Counted from the stretch's first letter, positions 32,286 to 42,300 are shown. The stretch is DNA of 64,000 nt from Nostoc piscinale CENA21 (GCF_001298445.1 NZ_CP012036.1:5829525-5893524); one strand, 5' to 3'. Numbers and translations: made by a program. Notes: a model not told the origin generated them from the letters alone.

Positions 32286-32652
32286 TGAACGGTTGTTGGG
32301 GTAAATGTAAGAAAAAATTTAAATTATTATCTGTTATTTCTCATTGTGAGCCATTATTTATCAACCAGACAAGTAAGTGAGATTAGCTGAATTTATCAAG
32401 CTTTGATTAAAAAATGTATTGGGTGAAAGTTTTGCAGGAGAACAGCCAGATGAGAGAAAATTAATATTCAATGGTCAGCGATCGCTGGTATGGTACAAAT
32501 TAGAGGTTTCGCTATTTTTTTTAGATAAAATACATTATTAATATATTGACTAGATGTACCATAAGTGAGCAGCAAATAGCAGCCATCCTCTCTCAAATCT
32601 AGCTATACTCGTGTTGCGACCATTGAGTTATCCCTAGTAGAACACTTAAAGG
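32286..32652. other. Upstream region, no gene recognised
   Basis: 367 bases between the ClC start and the small ORF at 32,653. It is AT-rich with one HIP1-like site near 32,480. I see no RNA gene or clear promoter. Confidence 0.3.
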
Positions 32653-32910
32653 ATGATTGACTGTGCCGATTTTCGATTTGAGATTGCCGATTTTAGATTT
32701 TTTTGGTTCATCTGTCGTCGCTGCTGGGCAGAAAGTATCCAAAATCCTCCATTTAAAATCCTCAACTTCTGTACCCCCGTGTTCAGAGTTAATCCCAAAT
32801 CACTGGCTTCAGGTCGTCATCTTCAACTAGCAAAACTACTATTGCGTAACGCAGAAATTCAATATACCTATCTTTATCGAGCAAGTAGATGGACTAGGCG
32901 GACAAGGTAA
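32653..32910 (+). CDS. Small ORF containing an inserted repeat (85 aa), doubtful
   Basis: The frame has AAAGG before ATG 32653 and ends directly against the next gene's start. Residues 1 to about 40 come from an interspersed repeat: GATTTTAGATTTTTTTGG (32689-32706) is inverted at CCAAAATCCTCCATTTAAAA (from 32739). The C-terminal 43 residues (FRVNPKSLASGRHLQLAKLL, LRNAEIQYTYLYRASRWTRR) look more protein-like. It may be an older small gene carrying an in-frame repeat, or non-coding. Confidence 0.35.
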   Translation: MIDCADFRFEIADFRFFWFICRRCWAESIQNPPFKILNFCTPVFRVNPKSLASGRHLQLAKLLLRNAEIQYTYLYRASRWTRRTR

Positions 32911-33279
32911 ATGAACACACCCATATTTGATAATCATTATGTTACTTGCCCAATTTGCCAAAGAAATGCTAGACCCAAACCAATCAAGGCTTACATAGGT
33001 TTATTTACCTGTCCCTATTGCCAGGAAAGATTAGTCGTCTGTCGAAGCGGTCATTATGTCCGCGATCCTTTTACTTTTAAGCATATACTTTTAGCTTCGG
33101 CATTGCGTCGCCAAAGTAGCCCCTTGGCCAGAATTGTCCGGGATTTTCTACCACTAAGACGACCTTTGCTTACTCTAGCACTTGGCGGCGCGGTTTTATT
33201 TAGTGCGATCGCCATTATGCAGCAAAATACCAACCACGATGAGTTGGCATTGCCGAAAAACGAAAGAATTCAAGACTAA
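32911..33279 (+). CDS. Zinc-ribbon membrane protein of unknown function
   Basis: 122 residues. Two CxxC pairs (VTCPICQRNA, about 12-17, and FTCPYCQERL, about 32-37) form a zinc ribbon. A basic stretch and one transmembrane helix follow (LLTLALGGAVLFSAIAIM, about 86-103), with a short polar C-terminus. The zinc ribbon would face the cytoplasm. I do not know the family's function. It lies immediately after the doubtful ORF and converges on the GT39 gene, with a 30-bp palindrome between them. Confidence 0.7.
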   Translation: MNTPIFDNHYVTCPICQRNARPKPIKAYIGLFTCPYCQERLVVCRSGHYVRDPFTFKHILLASALRRQSSPLARIVRDFLPLRRPLLTLALGGAVLFSAIAIMQQNTNHDELALPKNERIQD

Positions 33280-33291
33280 GCAACTAGTTGT

Positions 33292-33321
33292 TGTAGAGAC
33301 GTTGTATACAACGTCTCTACA
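33292..33321. terminator. Perfect 30-bp palindrome between convergent genes (copy 1)
   Basis: TGTAGAGACGTTGTA followed by its exact reverse complement, centred on GTATAC. It lies 13 bases after the stop of the plus-strand zinc-ribbon gene and 64 before the end of the minus-strand GT39 gene. An identical copy is at 49,748-49,777, also between convergent genes. A bidirectional terminator role fits, though it lacks long T-runs. Confidence 0.6.
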
Positions 33322-33384
33322 GAATTTATAGATGCAGCTTCATATTTAATTGTTATGAAGTATGAATTCCGACAATTTCACACT

Positions 33385-35004
33385 TCATAACCTTGGTGTT
33401 TCTTTTGTCACTAATTTCCAACCTTCAGCTTGATCGATGATTTTCATTGATTTTAACTGGAGGTTCTTTAGTGCTGTACCATTGAGTAAAAAGTAGGGTT
33501 TGCTGCTGTATTGCCAATAATATTGTAGTTCGTCCGCCTTAGCTGGAATAATAGTGCGATCACTATAAAAATCTAAAGACGAACGATGGTAAGGAAACGA
33601 TGTATAAATCTTTTTGACAGCAGGATTCACACGGGATATCATCGTTGCCACTGGTTTAACTGGATAAGCTTCGGATAATTCCCAAGCCCAATAGTTAGAT
33701 TTCACTAATAAAAATAACGCAATATAACTTCCCCAAAATAAAATCCTTAAAAATTGTCCATCACCACGTTCTGCTAAAATTGCTGCCAAAATCATGGTGA
33801 TAGCAATTGCGGCAAAAATCAGTTGTAAATCAGTTTTGGGTGGTATACCCCAACTAAAATACATACTACTAGCAGAAGCCAGAACCGCCAGTACAGACAA
33901 TCCCACTACCCAACTCCGGGGGTAAGATGACAGTAAAGGTAAGTTTTCTGTCTCAGCTAATAGCGCCCCAAAGGCTAAAGCTAAAGCTGGGTAAATTGGC
34001 AAAATATACCAAGGTAATTTGGTATCTAACAAAGAAATACTTAGCAAGTAAAAGCCACACCACACCTGAATTAATTTCGCCCAACTAAGATTGCGATTTT
34101 CCCAAACGTAACGCCCAGTTTGTGGTAAAAATAGTAACCAAGGCCATGTCCACTTCAAAAGCTCAATCATGTAATACCAAGGTACTTGATAACTGTTGAT
34201 GAGAAATGTATCAACTTGGCTACGAGATTGATTTTGTAAGCCTGCTTCCACAACAGCATAACCATAGTGCCGGATTTGGGCAACATACCAACCCACCGCA
34301 GGAAAAATACCGATCAAGATACCTGTCCAGAAATAGTAACTTGTTAGCAACCTGGGGGTATCCCAAAATAAAAATATCATGGCGATCGCACCCAGGAAAA
34401 CGCCGAAAAACCCTTGTGTGAGGCAAATCAAACCAAAACTAATCCCCACTCCCAAGCAATAGCGTAAATCACGGCGCGATCGCAATACACACAGCATCAT
34501 CACTAGCAAAAAGCAGACTACTACGCCATCACTCATGGCTAATCTGCCATAACGTACCACCGGTAGCATTGTCAGATAAATTAAAGCACTGTAAACCGCC
34601 GCCCAACGTTGACGAAAGATTTCTCGCCCAACACAGTAAAGCAACGGCACAGACAAAGCTGTTAAAATTGCTCCTGGTAAACGAGTTGTCCACTCATTCA
34701 CACCGACAACAGCGTAAGTTCCCGCAATTAACCAATGAGCTAGAGGTGGCTTGTTATAGTAGGGTTCGCCGCCTAAAGTGAGATAAAGCCAACGTAGAGA
34801 ACCAGCGGGTGCATTCCAAATTTCACGAGAAATTTGAGCTATAGTTCCTTCATCCCAATCTCGCAGCGGTAAGCTTCCCAGATTGATACTAAATAGTAGC
34901 ACCGCCGCCAACAGCAATACTAATATCCAAACGCGATCAATCCATTTTTCCAGCGCCCGATGCTGCTTTTCTCGATGACCCCAAATAAAGCTTCCTTGTT
35001 GCAT
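33385..35004 (-). CDS. GT39/ArnT-like polyprenyl-phosphate glycosyltransferase
   Basis: 539 residues with about 11-12 hydrophobic segments. The family's catalytic acidic loop is present near residue 50 (LPLRDWDEGTIAQISREIWN), followed by LTLGGEPYYNKPPLAHWLIA and the WTTRLPGAILTALSV segment. Such GT-C enzymes move a sugar from a lipid-phosphate donor to lipid A-like or protein acceptors at the membrane. The C-terminal 120 residues form a soluble domain outside the membrane. It stands alone, divergent from the next gene. Confidence 0.85.
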   Translation of the reverse strand: MQQGSFIWGHREKQHRALEKWIDRVWILVLLLAAVLLFSINLGSLPLRDWDEGTIAQISREIWNAPAGSLRWLYLTLGGEPYYNKPPLAHWLIAGTYAVVGVNEWTTRLPGAILTALSVPLLYCVGREIFRQRWAAVYSALIYLTMLPVVRYGRLAMSDGVVVCFLLVMMLCVLRSRRDLRYCLGVGISFGLICLTQGFFGVFLGAIAMIFLFWDTPRLLTSYYFWTGILIGIFPAVGWYVAQIRHYGYAVVEAGLQNQSRSQVDTFLINSYQVPWYYMIELLKWTWPWLLFLPQTGRYVWENRNLSWAKLIQVWCGFYLLSISLLDTKLPWYILPIYPALALAFGALLAETENLPLLSSYPRSWVVGLSVLAVLASASSMYFSWGIPPKTDLQLIFAAIAITMILAAILAERGDGQFLRILFWGSYIALFLLVKSNYWAWELSEAYPVKPVATMISRVNPAVKKIYTSFPYHRSSLDFYSDRTIIPAKADELQYYWQYSSKPYFLLNGTALKNLQLKSMKIIDQAEGWKLVTKETPRL

Positions 35005-35254
35005 ATTCTACGATCATCATTTTACTTGCTAGTTTGACTGCATAGAGACCAAAGCGCATCTCTAATGTTGCACCCTGTTACAACATTTGTCTTTACAATT
35101 ACTAGATTCCCAGGTTAACTCAATTTTCTCTGATTAGCGATAAATTTTTTGAGCAACCCTACTATTATTTTTCATTTTATTTAACACTCATTAATTGATA
35201 AAAATGATACAACTGTTACCAACCAGGTGTGTATTATTCGTTGGGAAACAGTCG

Positions 35255-36832
35255 ATGAATCTACCTTTCATACTAGATATAACAATTGGATTAGTATTTA
35301 TTTACTTAATATTAAGCTTATTGGCTTCAGAAATCCAGGAACTAATTACTACAATCTTGCAATGGCGAGCTGTTCACTTAAAAAAATCCATTGAAATTCT
35401 GATTGCAGGTGATGTTAGTAAATCAGATGATGATAATGTCATTCAACTAGTAAACGATATATATAATCATCCCTTGCTGCAAAGTGTTAACCAAGAAGCT
35501 AAAGGGTTTTTAACAACCTTACCACGGAAGTTTATTTGGTTATTATCTTCTATTCTGAATAAATTTTCTCTACCAGGGGAAAAGAGAACAAAAAGTATTT
35601 TTGGATATGTGAGAAATGGTAAAGATGAGGCGAGAAAGCAGAAACATAGTGCGCCTTCTTACATCCCCGCAGAAACCTTTGCGACAACCTTGATGGATAC
35701 ATTAGGCTTACCCAAACTAGTCCAAAAGTTAACAGAATCAAGACTGATAAATTTTACACATCAGCAATTAGCAGAATTTGAAATTATCTTATCTAGGATA
35801 GAAGCCAGGATAGATAATACTGATGCTCATATTCAGCAGTTTTTAGCAAATACTCGTGATGAGTTTAATCAAACTGTGTCCGAAAGCTTTAAACTAATTA
35901 TTACTGATTTTCAAAAAGATAAAATAGATTTATCGACTAGCCTCAATCGTATGGCTAAAAGTGTCGATAGATATATCGGCTGTTTTGCTGCTGATATGCC
36001 AGAGCATGAATTATTAAATAATGCTCTTCAGCGTTTAAAAGTTTTAAGAGCAGATACTTTTGATGATATAGAACAGACAATTTGTTTAAAAGGATTACGC
36101 CCTGGGATTAACGAAGTTGTACAGTTAATTAGTGTTGGTAGTGACGTTCAACAAGAGTTTATCAAGGAGTTTCAAGATAAAGATAGTGAAGCATATCAAA
36201 CATTTCAATATCTCAGCCAAAGATTAGAACAGTTCAGTCAAAAACTACCGCCATCTGTGGTGGGTAACATGGCAACATTAGCCAAACGCGCTCAACTGAA
36301 AGCTAAATCAACAGAGGACGGCGTTAATATATTACGCCGCGAAATTGAGCAAACCTTTAATAACTCAATGGAACGCGCCTCTGGTGTTTACAAGCGCAAT
36401 GCCAAAGGTGTAGCGTTGCTAATTGGTTTTGCGATCGCTATTATTGCCAATGCAGATACATTTCATATTGTCAGCAGATTATCGAAAGATACAGCTATTC
36501 GCACAGCAATTGTCAATAGTGCTGGTCAAATAGTCGAAACTAATACATCTCAAAATTTAAAACAACTCAAAGAAGCAACCGACCAAGTTTTGACAGATAT
36601 TTCTCTCCCAATTGGCTGGAACCAAGTCAACCTCAACCAACAACTACCAAAAGCCACGGGAAATAATCAATTTACAACCCCCCTCATCCAACACTATTTC
36701 ACAATGGTTGCCGGCTGGTTTGTCAGTGGAATTGCCATTTCAATGGGTGCGCCTTTTTGGTTTGATTTACTGAGTAAGGTTGTCAATGTCCGTAATTCCG
36801 GGAAAAAACCCGCAGTTTCTCATCGTGAATAG
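35255..36832 (+). CDS. Large membrane-anchored protein of unknown function
   Basis: About 525 residues from ATG 35255; the frame opens at 35195, but the extra 20 residues look non-native. One N-terminal helix (LDITIGLVFIYLILSLLASE) is followed by IQELITTILQWRAVHLKKSI. About 350 residues are mostly soluble and helical with coiled-coil character (for example FEIILSRIEARIDNTDAHIQ). Two C-terminal membrane helices follow (GVALLIGFAIAIIANAD and MVAGWFVSGIAISMGAPFWF). I know of no function. The design, a long coiled region between membrane anchors, suggests a structural or scaffolding role. Confidence 0.75.
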   Translation: MNLPFILDITIGLVFIYLILSLLASEIQELITTILQWRAVHLKKSIEILIAGDVSKSDDDNVIQLVNDIYNHPLLQSVNQEAKGFLTTLPRKFIWLLSSILNKFSLPGEKRTKSIFGYVRNGKDEARKQKHSAPSYIPAETFATTLMDTLGLPKLVQKLTESRLINFTHQQLAEFEIILSRIEARIDNTDAHIQQFLANTRDEFNQTVSESFKLIITDFQKDKIDLSTSLNRMAKSVDRYIGCFAADMPEHELLNNALQRLKVLRADTFDDIEQTICLKGLRPGINEVVQLISVGSDVQQEFIKEFQDKDSEAYQTFQYLSQRLEQFSQKLPPSVVGNMATLAKRAQLKAKSTEDGVNILRREIEQTFNNSMERASGVYKRNAKGVALLIGFAIAIIANADTFHIVSRLSKDTAIRTAIVNSAGQIVETNTSQNLKQLKEATDQVLTDISLPIGWNQVNLNQQLPKATGNNQFTTPLIQHYFTMVAGWFVSGIAISMGAPFWFDLLSKVVNVRNSGKKPAVSHRE

Positions 36833-36845
36833 TCCGAAAAAATAA

Positions 36846-36867
36846 GGATGGGTTTCATCACCCATCC
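36846..36867. terminator. Hairpin between convergent genes
   Basis: GGATGGGT (36846-36853) pairs perfectly with ACCCATCC (36860-36867) around a 6-base loop. It lies 13 bases after the stop of the plus-strand gene and 50 bases before the end of the minus-strand ferritin-like gene. It lacks a long T-run and is probably a bidirectional terminator. Confidence 0.55.
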
Positions 36868-36917
36868 AACGAAAATCATGCCTTAACTGTGTGTTACCAG
36901 ATTTTGATATCTAAATG

Positions 36918-37925
36918 TTAATAAATTAGAAAATCTGGGCCATAATTACCACTACCATCAGGTAAAGAAATTTGCATAAGTTGAATAGCAGGTGTTTTCA
37001 AACTAAACATCAATCCAATTGCACTACCCAGCTTATCTTGATTGCCAGTAGTCCAAGCTAGTTCGAGTTCATCTAAAACTGCTTTAAAAGCACTATTAAA
37101 TTGATTTAACAATGCGCTGACTTCTGGTGATGGATTTTGCCAACCACCTTCAGGAACTTGTGCCATTGGATATGTATCAGGAAAGGTTACAACATCACCT
37201 GCATATCGCCAAACACCATCGACTTGAATTAATTTTCGACCATGAGAAATTTCATCGAATTTGTAGTAGTGGGCAAGTTCACCACCAAATCCTTCTGCAT
37301 CTGGTGATAGGGCAGTTCCTTCTCCTTGCACTTTAATTTCTGTGATGGCTTTTTCGACATCAGCTAGTGTATTGATGGCATATAATTCATGTCCGCCGAT
37401 GGAATTATCAGTTAGCTGATTAGCACCAGACATTGCTGGTTTGAGTTCTTGAAATGCCACCAGAATAGCATCATAAAAAGCGCCAATAGTAGGGTAAGTT
37501 TCGCCAGCAAAAAAAGCTATTGGCCCACTTTCAGGATATTCGATTTGTTTACAAACTTCGTCTAAATAAGTTTTACTTAAACCTGCTAAATATACCGTTA
37601 ATTGAGGTCTGACACCTCCTGGTAAATGACCAGGATAGCTTGGTAACACACTGTTGATTTTTGGTGTACCACCGATAGTTGTCAGCATATTAGCAACTAA
37701 TCCCATGTGCAGCATTTCTTCCATCAGCACAGTACGAATTAACTTAGCAGCAGTTTCATTGTTATCTTTAATCGACCACCACGCGCAAAGATATGGCGGT
37801 AAAGTTGCTAACTCTAGTTCTATTGCTGCATTTAAACTATCTTTCAGCCAGTCAATATCTCTATTTGCACTTTCAGTTCTTAATAATTCACTAATGGAAG
37901 TGTTCTTAGTTGTGGTGAAACTCAT
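36918..37925 (-). CDS. Ferritin-like diiron protein (VioB/iminophenylpyruvate dimer synthase-like domain)
   Basis: About 335 residues. The N-terminal 200 residues form a ferritin-like bundle with typical metal-ligand helices: LNAAIELELATLPPYLCAWW and LIRTVLMEEMLHMGLVANML (E..EExxH), then FGGELAHYYKFDEISHGRKL with further Glu/His. This domain occurs in VioB of violacein synthesis and in many stand-alone bacterial proteins of unknown substrate. The frame opens at TTG 37961; ATG 37925 follows AAGG and is preferred. A 7-bp inverted repeat lies 41 bases upstream. No biosynthetic neighbours are visible. Confidence 0.8.
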   Translation of the reverse strand: MSFTTTKNTSISELLRTESANRDIDWLKDSLNAAIELELATLPPYLCAWWSIKDNNETAAKLIRTVLMEEMLHMGLVANMLTTIGGTPKINSVLPSYPGHLPGGVRPQLTVYLAGLSKTYLDEVCKQIEYPESGPIAFFAGETYPTIGAFYDAILVAFQELKPAMSGANQLTDNSIGGHELYAINTLADVEKAITEIKVQGEGTALSPDAEGFGGELAHYYKFDEISHGRKLIQVDGVWRYAGDVVTFPDTYPMAQVPEGGWQNPSPEVSALLNQFNSAFKAVLDELELAWTTGNQDKLGSAIGLMFSLKTPAIQLMQISLPDGSGNYGPDFLIY

Positions 37926-37965
37926 AGATGTGCCTTGACTATTTTGGTAGGAATCAGTCAATACA

Positions 37966-37987
37966 CGGAAATTACCGTATATTTCCG
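37966..37987. promoter_or_regulatory. Candidate operator upstream of the ferritin-like gene
   Basis: CGGAAAT (37966-37972) and ATTTCCG (37981-37987) form a perfect inverted repeat with an 8-base spacer, 41 bases upstream of ATG 37925. The symmetry suits a dimeric regulator. No regulator gene is adjacent. The remaining upstream sequence to 38,191 has nothing else I can support. Confidence 0.35.
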
Positions 37988-38191
37988 ATACAAGATAGCT
38001 TTAGCTTGAAAATTCAGACTTCCGTGATATTACTGATAAAAAAGCAATTTATAGTCAAGATTTATTTACGGATAATTTTTTGAAATGTTAAGTTATGACA
38101 ATTTTTCCGAGCGATCGCTTTCACCTCATCTTCATTAAGTAGTCAGACATAATTAATTACACAATGACTGTAAATATTTTTGTCCAATTAC

Positions 38192-38578
38192 TTAGCTCAA
38201 CTGATCAGACCGCAATATTCCTTTAATTTCTGGATTGCTAGGTAGATAACTGCGAAATTTTTGAGACTTCCTGTTCTCTTGAATCCATAAGCGTCCACAG
38301 TTTTCACACTCATAGATATGAGGAATATACTTCAAATAATACTGAGTAATGATTCCCCAAACTACGGCACGATGGTCTTTACCTTGCAACCAGGGAAAGC
38401 GGTTAAGCCACTCTTGTTGATTTTCCGTAAGCAGTGATTCAATGTATAAACTGACATCAGACGCAATCCCTTCAAAGATAACATCTTTATCTTGATCCTT
38501 AATCAGATGACCTTTGTATGGTACGTTATCCGTCCGATCAATAATGCTGTGACCACAAGTGCAACCCATTTTGCTCAT
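38192..38578 (-). CDS. Small zinc-binding protein of unknown function
   Basis: About 128 residues. Cys/His pairs at both ends (GCTCGH near the N-terminus; YECENCGRLWIQ near residue 95) suggest one zinc site. The middle is helical (VSLYIESLLTENQQEWLNRF). No known catalytic motif. The frame opens at GTG 38587 and ATG 38578 is preferred. It is divergent from the Tab2-like gene, with 174 bases between them. Confidence 0.6.
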   Translation of the reverse strand: MSKMGCTCGHSIIDRTDNVPYKGHLIKDQDKDVIFEGIASDVSLYIESLLTENQQEWLNRFPWLQGKDHRAVVWGIITQYYLKYIPHIYECENCGRLWIQENRKSQKFRSYLPSNPEIKGILRSDQLS

Positions 38579-38752
38579 AAAATTCACACTGGTCGTTAGT
38601 CATGATTTGTTCTCAATTATCTACCTGACATAATTGAAGCGCCACAGTTTTGAGCTATTGTACATAAGAGTTTGTAGTTTCCCTACTGCCCTAAGCCTCG
38701 TATGATCAAGATATAAGCAAAATATAAACTCGCCAGATTTTGACGGCATAAC

Positions 38753-39616
38753 ATGGGCAGTATTTGGGAACTCGATTTTTACTCTCGTCCAATTTTGGAT
38801 GAAAATCAAAAAAAAGTTTGGGAAGTTGTCATCTGTGAAAGTCCCTTGGATATTCGGACGCAAACAGATTCGTTATTTCGCTACGCTCAATATTGTCCTA
38901 GCACCCAAGTCAATTCGGGCTGGTTGCGGACAGCGTTGCAGGAAGCCATTGACAAAGCCGGAGAAGCACCTATAAAAGTCCGCTTTTTCCGCCGCCAAAT
39001 GAACAATATGATTACGAAAGCTTGCCAAGATTTGGGGATTCCAGCCCAACCCAGTCGGCGTACTTTGTTGCTGAACCAATGGCTACAACAGCGAATGGAA
39101 GAAGTTTATCCTCAAGAACCGGGTTATCAAGGCGGAACTAACCCTTCTGTGCGTTTAGACAGTCCTTTACCGCAGCGTTTACCTGATGCTTTAGAAGGAC
39201 AGCAGTGGGGGTTTGTCAGCTTATCGGCGGCGGAATTAGCAGAAATGCCAGAATGGGATATTGGTTTTGGTGAAGCTTTCCCCCTAGAAATGGCGCAATT
39301 ATCCCCAGAAACGCGTATTCCGGGAGTTTTAATTTTCTCACCCAGGGCTTTACCTTTAGCTGGCTGGATGTCTGGTTTAGAGTTGGCGTTTTTAAGAGTT
39401 GATGATAGTGCTGGTACAAGGTTGATTTTAGAAACTGGCGCTACGGAAAGTTGGATTTTGGCAAATATCAAAAATCCCAAAATCTTAGCAGAAACCCAAG
39501 GTTTTGCTGAAGCGAAACAAACAGCCAATGGAGTGCATTTTATTGGTATACAGTCAAGTCCTCAAGCAGAATCTTTTGCTGGGTTTTGGCTGTTGCAAGA
39601 GATGAATTTGCCTTGA
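38753..39616 (+). CDS. Tab2/Atab2-family RNA-binding protein
   Basis: 287 residues, full length for the Tab2/Atab2 (DUF1092) family. The N-terminus WELDFYSRPILDENQKKVWE is the diagnostic motif, followed by KVRFFRRQMNNMITKACQDL and PSRRTLLLNQWLQQR. In Chlamydomonas Tab2 is needed for psaB mRNA translation, and Arabidopsis Atab2 affects both photosystems, so the cyanobacterial member probably aids photosystem gene translation. It ends in WLLQEMNLP. The 285-base gap after it holds repeats. Confidence 0.9.
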   Translation: MGSIWELDFYSRPILDENQKKVWEVVICESPLDIRTQTDSLFRYAQYCPSTQVNSGWLRTALQEAIDKAGEAPIKVRFFRRQMNNMITKACQDLGIPAQPSRRTLLLNQWLQQRMEEVYPQEPGYQGGTNPSVRLDSPLPQRLPDALEGQQWGFVSLSAAELAEMPEWDIGFGEAFPLEMAQLSPETRIPGVLIFSPRALPLAGWMSGLELAFLRVDDSAGTRLILETGATESWILANIKNPKILAETQGFAEAKQTANGVHFIGIQSSPQAESFAGFWLLQEMNLP

Positions 39617-39760
39617 GAGTGCTGAGTGCTGGGTGCTGGAATTGTCAGCAAGTTATTCTCCCTTGTCTCCCTCCCAAGCCTCCAACCTCTCAGTAAAAAC
39701 TAATACATACCGATGATTTTTGGGGAATTCTCTGCATTGATGACACGCTGATAGATGCCC

Positions 39761-39857
39761 ATGATTTGGGATAATTATCTGCGTCCATCTCCGTTGTCAA
39801 AAGCAAATTGCTGATTTGCGCGGATATGCACCAATGATTTGGGATAATTATCTGCGT
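39761..39857. repeat. Direct repeat, 24 bp, 73-bp period
   Basis: ATGATTTGGGATAATTATCT plus GCGT occurs at 39761-39784 and again at 39834-39857. It lies between the Tab2-like gene and pmbA, 45 bases before the pmbA start. It may be a duplicated intergenic repeat. No gene is seen in 39617-39901. Confidence 0.6.
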
Positions 39858-39901
39858 TTGCTTGCAGTTCAAAATCCGAAATCCACAATTCACCAAGGGT
39901 C

Positions 39902-41215
39902 ATGGGTTCTGAAAATTTCTCACACGATACACTAGCAGAACAGCTGCTGGAACTAGCCATCAAATCGGGAGCCGAAGCCGCTGAGGTGTATCAGTCGCAT
40001 TCGCTTTCTCGTCCAGTGTTTTTTGAGGCTAACCGACTCAAACAGCTAGAAACCAGTCAATCTGAAGGTACAACGCTGCGGTTATGGCGTAATGGTCGCC
40101 CCGGACTGACGGTAGCTTATGGTGATGTGTCGCCACAGGCTATGGTGGAACGGGCTTTGGCTTTGAGTGAACTAAATCAACCAGAACCAATCGAGTTGGT
40201 CACTAACTCGAAGCCTGCTTACCCAGATTTAGGGACAAGTGTACCAATAGAAGTTTTAGTCAATTGGGGCAAAGAAGCGATCGCTATTATCCGCAATACT
40301 TACCCAGATGTGCTATGCAATAGTGATTGGGAATGTGATGTGGAAACTACTAGACTTGTGAATAGTCAAGGTCTAGATTGTCACTACACAGATACTACCC
40401 TCAGCTGTTATATGTCAGCCGAATGGGTGCGGGGTGATGATTTTTTGAGCGTTTCTGATGGTCAAACCCAACGCAATACCTTAGATCCAGAAAAGTTAGC
40501 TTATCAAATTTTACAAAGGCTAGTCTGGGCAAAAGAAAATGTTGCACCGCCTAGCGGTCGTGTGCCAGTTTTGTTTACTTCTAAAGCGGCTGATATGCTG
40601 TGGGGAACTGCCCAAGCTGCTTTAAACGGTAAACGTGTCTTAGAAGCGGCTTCCCCTTGGGCGGAACGAATGGGTAAACAAGTTGTTGCACCTAGTTTGA
40701 CACTTTATCAAGACCCAGAAGCAGGCCCTTACAGTTGCCCGTTTGATGATGAAGGCACACCGACAAAGGCTTTAGTGTTTGTCAAAGATGGTATATTACA
40801 GCATTTTTATGGCGATCGCACCACAGGCCGTCAACTCGGTAGCGGTTCCACTGGTAATGGTTTTCGTCCCGGTTTGGGTAGCTATCCTTCCCCTGGGTTG
40901 TTTAATTTCTTGATTCAGCCTGGTACAACTCCACTACGAGATTTAATTCGTAAATTAGATAATGGTCTAATTGTTGATCAAATGTTAGGCGGTAGTGGGG
41001 GGATTTCGGGAGACTTTTCGATCAATATTGATTTGGGCTACCGTGTACAGAACGGTCAAGTTACTGGCCGTGTAAAAGACACGATGGTTGCAGGTAATGT
41101 TTACACTGCCCTCAAACAAGTTTTAGAATTAGGTAATGATGCGGATTGGAATGGTTCTTGTTATACCCCATCTTTAATAGTCGAAGGACTATCTACTACT
41201 AGCAGAAATTATTAA
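39902..41215 (+). CDS. pmbA: TldE/PmbA-family protein
   Basis: 437 residues. It matches the PmbA (TldE) subunit: AAEVYQSHSLSRPVFFEANR and SEGTTLRLWRNGRPGLTVAY at the N-terminus, then GRVPVLFTSKAADMLWG, FDDEGTPTKALVFVKDGILQ and the C-terminal SGDFSINIDLGYRVQNGQ. The catalytic HExxxH of its partner TldD is absent, as expected for the E subunit. TldD/E forms a protease that trims unfolded peptides. tldD is not in the window. Confidence 0.85.
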   Translation: MGSENFSHDTLAEQLLELAIKSGAEAAEVYQSHSLSRPVFFEANRLKQLETSQSEGTTLRLWRNGRPGLTVAYGDVSPQAMVERALALSELNQPEPIELVTNSKPAYPDLGTSVPIEVLVNWGKEAIAIIRNTYPDVLCNSDWECDVETTRLVNSQGLDCHYTDTTLSCYMSAEWVRGDDFLSVSDGQTQRNTLDPEKLAYQILQRLVWAKENVAPPSGRVPVLFTSKAADMLWGTAQAALNGKRVLEAASPWAERMGKQVVAPSLTLYQDPEAGPYSCPFDDEGTPTKALVFVKDGILQHFYGDRTTGRQLGSGSTGNGFRPGLGSYPSPGLFNFLIQPGTTPLRDLIRKLDNGLIVDQMLGGSGGISGDFSINIDLGYRVQNGQVTGRVKDTMVAGNVYTALKQVLELGNDADWNGSCYTPSLIVEGLSTTSRNY

Positions 41216-41394
41216 GCGTAGCAGAAGGCAGGAGGCAGGAGGCAGAAGGCAGAAAGAAAAGTCCTACTGTTCGTAGCATTCAAGCTTTCAAATTGTCCTA
41301 ACATAACTGACTACCGCATTACTCAAAGCTTTGAGGTAACTGAATTTATACTCAGCACTCAGCATTTAGCACTTTGCGATACACAACCAAAATT

Positions 41395-42121
41395 ATGAAC
41401 TTTGCCACTAGCATAAATGATGCTCTCCAACTGGATAGAATTGTATTTCTAGGTCGTACTTTATCTGAGTATGTGAAATTTTTTTGATCTAGATTTATCG
41501 CAGTGGCAAACAGCGAAAATTTTAGATTGTCCGGCTGGTGCAGCTTCCTTTGTGGCGGAACTGCATCAAATGGGTATTGATGCTGTTGCTTGTGACATTG
41601 TGTTCAATTTCGATGCAACAACTTTGCAAGCTAAAGGACAAGCCGATTTAGCTCATGTTATGGAAAGATTGGCTGATGTCACCCATAACTATAATTGGGA
41701 CTTTTATCAAAATATTGCCAAGTTAACTGAATATCGCCAAAGTGCATTAGACAAATTTTTGGCAGATTATCCCAATGGTCGCCAAGCAGGACGCTATATT
41801 CACACTGTATTACCAAAATTGCCCTTTGGCGATCGCAGCTTTGATTTAGTATTAAGTGCTAATTTGTTGTTTCTCTATAGTGACTGCTTGGATTATGCTT
41901 TTCATTGGCAAACAATTTTAGAACTTTATCGAGTTTGCTCTCAAGAAGTCAGAATTTATCCATTACAGGGTAAAGATGCTCAAAAATATCCTTTGTTAGA
42001 TAATTTACTTAATGATTTAAATCATGCGGGAATTTCCGCAGAAGTTGTCAATGTACCTTGGGAATTTCTCAAAGGTAGCAATCAAATGTTGCGTTTGTGG
42101 CGGTGCGGAAGTCAAAAGTAA
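41395..42121 (+). pseudogene. SAM-dependent methyltransferase, frameshifted at a T7 run
   Basis: ATG 41395 starts a frame (NFATSINDALQLDRIVFLGR, then TLSEYVKFF) that stops at a TGA just after a T-run at 41479-41485. Reading six Ts instead of seven continues as DLDLSQWQTAKILDCPAGAA, which is methyltransferase motif I, and then the rest of a class I fold (AVACDIVFNF; GDRSFDLVLSANLL) to TAA at 42121, about 241 residues in total. Without the correction, the part from 41,552 lacks the SAM loop. Substrate unknown. It is either a sequence error or a broken gene. Confidence 0.75.
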
Positions 42122-42300
42122 AAAGTCAAAAGTCAAAAAGCTTTGTCATAAGCTACTGGACTATTTTAGCTGAAACAGTCCACTAGTACAGGTCGGCGGA
42201 AATAAACAGACCATCTAGAATTGCTAAAAGGCTTGTGGTATTACTATTTTTTATTTTTGACTTTTTACTTTTACCTTGTTGTACTAGTGGACTGACGTAA
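42112..42300. repeat. Nested interspersed repeat
   Basis: AAAGTAAAAAGTCAAAAGTC at the left faces TTTTTGACTTTTTACTTTTA near 42,250-42,275. Inside, CAGTCCACTAGTACA (about 42,176-42,190) is inverted at TGTACTAGTGGACTG (about 42,280-42,294). Two repeats therefore appear to be nested between the methyltransferase and recJ. Confidence 0.55.

Noticed and set aside
39216..39528. Minus-strand ORFs within the Tab2-like gene
   Set aside because: Fully inside a gene with strong family signatures; codon shadows.
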